A stretch of 15,405 nt of DNA from Gemmatimonadota bacterium (lineage in GTDB: Bacteria; Gemmatimonadota; Gemmatimonadetes; Gemmatimonadales; GWC2-71-9): positions 1-15,405 of the forward strand of contig JAGGAG010000049.1 of NCBI GenBank assembly GCA_017889745.1. The letters are read 5' to 3'. Below, in pieces: positions 10,049 to 15,405 of this stretch. A model generated the notes under the pieces. That model had not been told where the DNA came from. It was given only the letters and a program-made list of their open reading frames with translations, and made no database searches. The stretch's first letter is position 1, and each line of letters begins with the position of its first letter. Made by a program: the position numbers and the translations under genes.

Positions 10049-12339
10049 GCCGGTCCCTGCCCCGCCGTGATTTCGTGAAATCAGTCGCGATCGGCGGGCT
10101 CGTCATCACGGTGACGGGGAGCGGCTGCCGCCGCCTCAGCGACGAGGCCCGCGGCTCAGCCGCGCGCGCCGGCGAGCCTTTCGAGCCCGTGGTGTACGTG
10201 CGGCTCGATCCATCGGGCACGGTCACCATCGTCTGCCCGCGCTCCGAAATGGGCCAAGGCATCCGCACGACACTCGCGATGGTCATCGCCGATGAAATGG
10301 AGGCCGACTGGAAGGACGTGGTGGTGGCGCAGGCGCCGGGCGACGAGAAGAAGTACGGCACACAAAACACCGACGGCTCCACCAGCATCCGTGACTTCCT
10401 GCCGAAGTACCGCGAAGCCGGCGCCATCGTCCGCACCCTGCTCGAGGCTGCCGCCGCGAGGGAGTGGGACGTGCCGGTGGCGGAGGTCGAGGCACAGAAC
10501 GGCCACGTCGTGCACGCGTCGAGCAAGCGCGCGCTTGCGTTTGGCAAGTTGGTTGTGACCGCCTCCGCCCTGCCGATGCCGGCGGCGGCCAGCCTCGTCC
10601 TCAAGAAGCCCTCGCAGTTCCGTTACATAGGCAAGGACGTCCCGGGCGTGGACCTCCGGGCCATGACCACGGGGCAAGCGATGTTCGGCCAGGACCTGCG
10701 GCGCGACGGCATGAAGGTGGCCGTGGTGGCGCGTCCTCCGGTGTACGGCGGCAAGGTGGCAACCGTTGATTCGCGCGAGGCCGAGAAGGTGCCTGGCGTG
10801 GAGCGGATCGTGCGCCTGCCCGAGGCCACGCCGCCGACCGGGTTCCAGATGCTCGGCGGCGTGGCCGTGGTGGCGAAGAACACCTGGGCCGCGATGCAGG
10901 GCCGCAAGAAGCTCAGGGTCACGTGGACCGACGGACCCAACGCGAGCTACGACTCGGAGCGATACCGCGCGGAACTGGAGCAGGCGGTACGCAAGCCCGG
11001 CAAGGTCGTGCGCTCGCAGGGCAACGCGGCCCGCGCCCTGGGGTCGGGTACCCGCGTGAGTGCCGACTATTACATCCCCCACCTGGCCCAGGCACCGATG
11101 GAGCCGCCCGCGGCGCTCGCGGTGTTCGAGAACGGCCGCTGCGATACCTGGTCCTGCACCCAGAATCCCGGCGCCGTTCGTGAAACGGTGGCGCAGGCGC
11201 TCGGAATCCCGGTCGAGAAGGTGGCGTCGTACGTGACGCTGCTCGGCGGCGCCTTCGGGAGGAAGTCAAAGCCGGACTACGTGGTGGAAGCCGCGCTGCT
11301 CGCAAGGGAGATGGGCGCACCGGTGAAGGTGGTGTGGACCCGGGAAGACGACATCCAGCACGGCTTCTACCACACCGTGGCGGCCGAGCACATGGAGGGC
11401 GCGGTCGACAGCAACGGCAAGGTCACCGCGTGGCTGCAGCGTTCGGCACTGCCGTCCATCAACGCGCAGTTCGCGCCGAAGGTGCTGTACCAGGCGGACT
11501 ATGAGACGGGCATGGGGATGACCGACTTCCCCTATGCGGTGCCCAACCTCCAGGAGGAGATGGGCCCCGCGCCGGCGCGGGTGCGCATCGGCTGGTACCG
11601 CTCGGTCGTCAACATCCCGCACGCCTTCGCCATCGGTTCGTTCATCGACGAGCTGGCGCGGGCGGCGGGCCGGGACCCGAAGGCGTTCCTGCTGGAGATG
11701 CTGGGCCCCGACCGGATCGTGAACCTCAGCAGCGCCGGACTCACCGGAAAGCCGTGGAACTACGACGCCAGCTTCGAAGACCACCCGCTCGACACGGCGC
11801 GGATCCGCGGCGTGGTCGAACTGGCCGCCAGCCAGGCCGGCTGGGGACAGCCACTGCCGGCTGGCCGGGGCCGGGGCCTGGCGGTTCACCGCAGTTTCCT
11901 GAGCTATGTGGCGATGGTGATCGAGGTCGAGGTGAAGCCGGATGGCAGCCTGTCGATTCCGCGGGTGGACGTGGCGGCCGATGCGGGCTTCATCGCCAAC
12001 CCTGACCGGGTGAAGGCGCAGTTCGAGGGTGCCACGATCATGGGTATCAGCAACGCGCTCTACGGCGAAGTCACCTTCCGCGAGGGACGACCGGTGCAGT
12101 CGAACTTCGATCAGTACCGGGTGGCGAGAATGGACGTTGCCCCGCGGGAGATCAGGGTACACCTGGTGCAGTCGGATGCGGCGCCGGGCGGAGTCGGCGA
12201 GCCCGGTGTGCCGCCGGTGGCGCCCGCACTGGGGAACGCCATCTTCGCGGCGACGGGGCGGAGGATCAGGAGCCTGCCGGTAGGCGATCAGTTGACGAAG
12301 CCGGAGGGAGACAAGGGGCCGGTGACTCCGGTCGGGTAA
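10045..12339 (+). CDS. Tat-exported Moco-binding subunit of a molybdenum hydroxylase (IorB-like)
   Basis: 764-residue catalytic subunit of the xanthine oxidase family, which hydroxylates an aldehyde or N-heterocycle using molybdopterin cytosine dinucleotide. The N-terminus PRRDFVK followed by a hydrophobic run is a twin-arginine signal (RR at 7-8), and GSGC at 25-28 may be a weak lipobox. Mature signatures in order: MGQGIRTTLAMVIADE, the Moco block LLGGAFGRKSKPDY (G401-R406), RIGWYRSV, FAIGSFIDELA, and near the end GGVGEPGVPP with catalytic E719. The substrate cannot be deduced. The GTG at 10045 overlaps the stop of the small subunit and has AAGGGGG upstream; a longer frame starting at 9850 is only the overlapping reading frame of the small subunit. 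The stop overlaps the next ATG as TAATG. A Tat signal only on the large subunit implies that the small subunit is co-exported as a complex. Confidence 0.92.
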   Translation: MSRSLPRRDFVKSVAIGGLVITVTGSGCRRLSDEARGSAARAGEPFEPVVYVRLDPSGTVTIVCPRSEMGQGIRTTLAMVIADEMEADWKDVVVAQAPGDEKKYGTQNTDGSTSIRDFLPKYREAGAIVRTLLEAAAAREWDVPVAEVEAQNGHVVHASSKRALAFGKLVVTASALPMPAAASLVLKKPSQFRYIGKDVPGVDLRAMTTGQAMFGQDLRRDGMKVAVVARPPVYGGKVATVDSREAEKVPGVERIVRLPEATPPTGFQMLGGVAVVAKNTWAAMQGRKKLRVTWTDGPNASYDSERYRAELEQAVRKPGKVVRSQGNAARALGSGTRVSADYYIPHLAQAPMEPPAALAVFENGRCDTWSCTQNPGAVRETVAQALGIPVEKVASYVTLLGGAFGRKSKPDYVVEAALLAREMGAPVKVVWTREDDIQHGFYHTVAAEHMEGAVDSNGKVTAWLQRSALPSINAQFAPKVLYQADYETGMGMTDFPYAVPNLQEEMGPAPARVRIGWYRSVVNIPHAFAIGSFIDELARAAGRDPKAFLLEMLGPDRIVNLSSAGLTGKPWNYDASFEDHPLDTARIRGVVELAASQAGWGQPLPAGRGRGLAVHRSFLSYVAMVIEVEVKPDGSLSIPRVDVAADAGFIANPDRVKAQFEGATIMGISNALYGEVTFREGRPVQSNFDQYRVARMDVAPREIRVHLVQSDAAPGGVGEPGVPPVAPALGNAIFAATGRRIRSLPVGDQLTKPEGDKGPVTPVG

Positions 12340-14567
12340 TGCAGTCCGAACAGTTCCAGCTGCTGCAGGCAGCACTCACCGGGCGATACGCCCTCGAGCG
12401 CGAGCTCGGACGCGGCGGGGCGGCCACGGTCTACCTGGCCGACGACCTGAAGCACCATCGCAAGGTGGCGCTCAAGGTGCTCCGGCCGGAGCTTGCCTCC
12501 ATGCTTGGGCCGGACCGGTTTGCCCGCGAGGTCGCCATCGCCGCGCGGCTCAACCACCCGCACATCCTCGCCCTGCACGATTCGGGTGATGCTGGCGGCT
12601 TCCTCTTCTACGTCATGCCGTACGTGCAGGGCGAGTCGCTCCGCCATCGGCTCCGCCGCGAGACCCAGCTCCCGATCAACGATGCCATCCGCATTGCTCG
12701 ACAGGTCGCCTCGGCCCTCGCGCATGCGCATGCCCGGGAGGTGATCCATCGCGACATCAAGCCGGAGAACATCCTGCTCTACGAGGGCGAGGCAATGGTC
12801 GCCGACTTCGGCATCGCCCTCGCCGTCAGTGGCCCGAAGGGCGACCGCCTGACCGAGACGGGGCTGGTGGTGGGCACCCCGGAGTACATGAGTCCCGAGC
12901 AGGCCACGGGCGAGCGCGATCTCGACGCCCGGAGCGATGTGTACAGCCTCGCCTGCGTGCTGCATGAAATGCTCACCGGTACGCCACCGTTCACCGGTCC
13001 CACCGCCGCCGCCATCATCGCGCGCCACGTGATCGAGCCCGCCCCCAGCGTGGCCCGGCTGCGCGCCGCGGTGCCCGTCACCCTCGAGCGGGCGCTGGTA
13101 AAGGCCCTGGCCAAGGCACCCGCCGACCGCTTTGCCTCGGCCGCCGCATTCGCGGAGGCGCTCGTGGTGCCGGCGTCGACGAACACACCGGTGCCGTCGG
13201 TGGCGGTGCTCCCATTCCGCAACCTGAGCCCCGATCCGGACAACGAGTACTTCGCCGACGGGATCACCGAGGACGTCATCGCCAGCCTGTCGAGGATCCG
13301 CGCGCTCAAGGTCATTTCGCGGACGTCGGTCATGCCCTTCAAGAACCGGGAACAGAGCCTGCGCGAGATCGGCGCCCGGCTGGAAGTCACGACCATCCTG
13401 GAGGGCAGCGTGCGGCGCGTCGGGGACCGGGTGCGCATCGTTGCCCAGCTCATCGATGTCGCGACGGACCAGCATCTCTGGGCCGAGACCTATGACCGCC
13501 AGCTCACCGACATCTTCGCGATCCAGACCGACGTGGCACTGCACATCGTCGCGGCCCTCAAGGCCGAACTGGATCCCGAGGAGCGGACGCGCATTCGGAA
13601 GGCCCCGACGAGTGACGTGGAGGCCTACCAGCTCTACCTGAAGGCACGGCACAGCCTGATCCAGTACACCGAGGACGGGATCCACAAGGCCATCGAGTAC
13701 TTCGAGCAGGCCATCGATCGGGACCCTGCCTACGCCGTGGCCTACGCCGGCATGGCCCTGGCCTACGCCGAGCTCGGGCGGCAGGGAGCGGGCGCGGTGA
13801 GGCCGGAGGTGGCCCATCGGAGGGCGAGGATTGCCGTGGCGAGGGCGCTGGAGCTCGACAACGGGCTCGCGGAAGCGCACTCCATGCTGGCGTATCTCAA
13901 GTTCATGTGGAACTTCGACTGGGCCGGGGCGGAAACGGAGTTCCGGCGGGCACTCGACCTGGATCCCAACAGCGCCGACACCTGCGATTTCTATGGCCAG
14001 CTGTGCCTGGCGCTCGAGCGCTACGACGAAGCGTTTGCCCTGCAGGAGCGGGCCCGGGCCCTCGACCCGCTGGCCCAGCGAGCCGATGTCGCCACTACGC
14101 TGCTGCGCCTCGGGCGGTATGAGGAGGCGCTGCGGACCATCGAGCCCATCGTCGAAGTCGACCCGAACTATGCCCGGGGTCAGAGCACACTGGCGTGGGC
14201 CTGCCTCAAGCTCGGCATGACCGAGCGCGGGCTGGCTGCGCTGCGGACGGCGGTCGCGCTGTCACCGAACGAAACGCTGTTCGTGGGGCAGCTCGGGCAG
14301 GCCCTGGCTCGCGTAGGAGATGTCGCGGGGGCGCGCACGATGCTCCAGCAACTCGAGGAGTTGTCGCGGGCCCGGTACGTATCTCCACTCCACATGGCCT
14401 ACGTCCACACCGGGCTGGGCGAGCAGGACGCGGCGATCGACCTGCTGGAGCAGGCGGTAGAGCAGCGGACCGGGGGCATCTACTCGATCAAGGGCTCGTT
14501 CCTGTTCGCGCCCCTGCGCGCGCACCCGCGGTTCACCAAGCTGATGAAGAGGATGAACCTGGCCTGA
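12339..14567 (+). CDS. Soluble Ser/Thr protein kinase with TolB-like domain and TPR repeats
   Basis: 742-residue Hanks-type kinase. Kinase domain at about 17-275: glycine loop ELGRGGAATVYLA, K46 in VALKVL, catalytic IHRDIKPENIL (D139, N144), ADFGIA (D156) and GTPEYMSPEQ. These are complete, so it should be active. At about 286-410 lies a TolB-like/adenylate-cyclase-associated domain (VAVLPFRNLSPDPDNEYFAD, LEGSVRRVGDRVRI, LWAETYDR). From about 424 to the end is a TPR superhelix with repeats such as AIEYFEQAIDRDPAYAVAYA and FRRALDLDPNSADT. Kinases of this style often have a membrane helix after the kinase domain; here the linker VVPASTNTPVPS has none, so the protein looks cytoplasmic. The ATG at 12339 overlaps the Moco subunit stop by one base, which implies coupled expression, but no functional link between the two is established. 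Confidence 0.92.
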   Translation: MQSEQFQLLQAALTGRYALERELGRGGAATVYLADDLKHHRKVALKVLRPELASMLGPDRFAREVAIAARLNHPHILALHDSGDAGGFLFYVMPYVQGESLRHRLRRETQLPINDAIRIARQVASALAHAHAREVIHRDIKPENILLYEGEAMVADFGIALAVSGPKGDRLTETGLVVGTPEYMSPEQATGERDLDARSDVYSLACVLHEMLTGTPPFTGPTAAAIIARHVIEPAPSVARLRAAVPVTLERALVKALAKAPADRFASAAAFAEALVVPASTNTPVPSVAVLPFRNLSPDPDNEYFADGITEDVIASLSRIRALKVISRTSVMPFKNREQSLREIGARLEVTTILEGSVRRVGDRVRIVAQLIDVATDQHLWAETYDRQLTDIFAIQTDVALHIVAALKAELDPEERTRIRKAPTSDVEAYQLYLKARHSLIQYTEDGIHKAIEYFEQAIDRDPAYAVAYAGMALAYAELGRQGAGAVRPEVAHRRARIAVARALELDNGLAEAHSMLAYLKFMWNFDWAGAETEFRRALDLDPNSADTCDFYGQLCLALERYDEAFALQERARALDPLAQRADVATTLLRLGRYEEALRTIEPIVEVDPNYARGQSTLAWACLKLGMTERGLAALRTAVALSPNETLFVGQLGQALARVGDVAGARTMLQQLEELSRARYVSPLHMAYVHTGLGEQDAAIDLLEQAVEQRTGGIYSIKGSFLFAPLRAHPRFTKLMKRMNLA

Positions 14568-14577
14568 GAGCCAGGCC
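14561..14577. terminator. Short hairpin between convergent genes
   Basis: GGCCTG/CAGGCC with a five-base loop overlaps the stop of the kinase gene and ends seven bases before the stop of the convergent protease-like gene. The symmetric position suits a bidirectional terminator, but there is no T-run on either strand, so support is weak. Confidence 0.25.
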
Positions 14578-14583
14578 TGCAGC

Positions 14584-15405
14584 CTATTCGGCCGAGACGG
14601 GTCCCGTGGTGTCCGGTATCTCGGCTGGAACCTGACCGACGACCTGCATCCAGCGCCACCAGCGGGGATCTTCCTGCTGCAGGCCAAATACGGCGAGCGC
14701 GCGCGACCAGGCATTGTTGGGCACGGGCCGGAAGAGGCGGTCGGCGAGGACGGAGTCGCCCGGCACCACGGTTGAGTCCGCGCGCCAGCGGCCAAGGCTG
14801 TCGAGCTGGCTGGTGAAGACCGGGTGCCGCAGGAAGATCCCGAGCATCCGGCGCACGCCGGGCATTTCCTGGCTCGCGCCAGACACCGGATGCCGGACCC
14901 ATTCGTGCTTCCGCTCGAGCACCAGCGTCGTAAGCGCCCAGCTGGCCGCATCGGCCTGCTGTTCCAGCGGATTGAGCGCACCATAGCGCCGGATGTCCTT
15001 CTGGCGCGGCACCCCCCGAAACAACGCGCGCCATGCCTCCGGATCGCGGGCCTGACTCGCGTGCACCAGCTCATGCACGTAGACCTGGAAGGTCCCGATC
15101 GGCACCCCGTCGATCGCGCTGCTGGTCGCGTCGGTGCGCGGCGCGTGGTGGGAGGTGCGGAGGTACACCATGTCGTGGGGAGCGGCGTAGACGCCCAGGG
15201 TGAGCGGGTCCACCAGCTCGCGGGGCAGCGGCACCACCGGGATCGAGTCGACCAGGCCGAGCGCCCGCCGGGCGATGAACGCCCAGGAGCTTCGCTGGAT
15301 GTCGGTGAGCAAGGCCGTGGTGGCGGGATCGTAGGCACTCGCCGGCACGTCCCCGTTCGCAAGCCACTCGATGCCGACCCACGCCGTACTGTCGCCCCAT
15401 GCCGG
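14584..15405 (-). CDS. Putative zinc metallopeptidase-like protein with HELVH motif (5' part cut by window edge)
   Basis: At least 273 residues; the frame is open to the right edge, so the true start lies outside the window (the GTG at 15348 is internal and lacks need as a start). The visible part has YVHELVHASQ (15061-15075 encodes HELVH), the HEXXH zinc site of gluzincin-type metallopeptidases. About 40 residues later comes NPLEQQADAASWAL, whose E or D could be the third zinc ligand. The region before the motif has strand-like hydrophobic stretches (IPVVPLPRELV, HDMVYLRTS) and the C-terminal 100 residues are rich in Trp and Arg. I do not recognise a named family. Secretion cannot be judged without the N-terminus. 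It is convergent with the kinase gene and only 16 bases separate the two stops. Confidence 0.65.
   Translation of the reverse strand, partial: PAWGDSTAWVGIEWLANGDVPASAYDPATTALLTDIQRSSWAFIARRALGLVDSIPVVPLPRELVDPLTLGVYAAPHDMVYLRTSHHAPRTDATSSAIDGVPIGTFQVYVHELVHASQARDPEAWRALFRGVPRQKDIRRYGALNPLEQQADAASWALTTLVLERKHEWVRHPVSGASQEMPGVRRMLGIFLRHPVFTSQLDSLGRWRADSTVVPGDSVLADRLFRPVPNNAWSRALAVFGLQQEDPRWWRWMQVVGQVPAEIPDTTGPVSAE

Noticed and set aside
12301..12338. Terminator between the Moco subunit and the kinase
   Set aside because: No stem with a T-run is present and the two genes overlap, so they are read as one unit.
11266..13880. Two long minus-strand frames (11266-12375 and 12288-13880) opposite the Moco subunit and the kinase
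   Set aside because: They are antisense shadows of genes with complete catalytic motifs, and their products are His/Arg/Asp-rich without recognisable domains.

Overview
The window is high-GC bacterial chromosome and most likely comes from Gemmatimonadota. The evidence is the style of the Ser/Thr kinase (PASTA-less kinase domain, then a TolB-like domain, then TPRs), the strong G/C preference at third codon positions, and the tandem stress-type membrane proteins. This placement is an inference from protein style, because no marker gene such as rRNA is present. There is no insertion sequence, prophage or CRISPR array.

Left part (1-2460): an MlaE-type lipid-transport permease, cut by the window edge, lies 20 bases behind a primary-like sigma-70 factor on the minus strand. 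Divergent from them is a six-gene tRNA cluster (Ala-GGC, Gly-GCC, initiator Met, Val-GAC, Arg-ACG, Pro-CGG) on the plus strand. It has two good promoters and a terminator.

Centre (2459-8872), all on the minus strand and read from right to left: a DUF1328-type small membrane protein, a 976-residue multi-sensor histidine kinase, a response regulator without a DNA-binding domain, a CsbD-like stress protein, an AI-2E/PerM-family membrane protein, and two tandem GlsB/YeaQ-type membrane proteins. The kinase and regulator overlap by ATGA, and CsbD and AI-2E overlap by GTGA.

Right part (9002-14567), on the plus strand: a secreted helix-hairpin-helix protein, then a two-subunit molybdenum hydroxylase (2Fe-2S subunit plus Tat-exported Moco subunit). 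The Moco subunit overlaps a soluble Ser/Thr kinase-TolB-TPR protein by one base. A convergent minus-strand gene with an HELVH zinc-protease motif runs off the right edge.

The main discovery candidate is a structured leader element present three times: minus strand 4510-4628 before the CsbD gene, minus strand 8745-8872 before the DUF1328 gene, and plus strand 9002-9123 before the helix-hairpin-helix gene. Each copy has the order hairpin 1, ACCTT, hairpin 2, GAAGGCG, hairpin 3, CGCCT and a T-run. The GAAGGCG block can pair either back to ACCTT or forward to CGCCTT, and the forward pairing completes an intrinsic terminator. This is the layout of a transcription attenuator or riboswitch. I do not recognise it as any known class. 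Two copies are arranged divergently around a shared intergenic region, and all three precede genes for small stress- or envelope-type proteins, so they may define one regulon.
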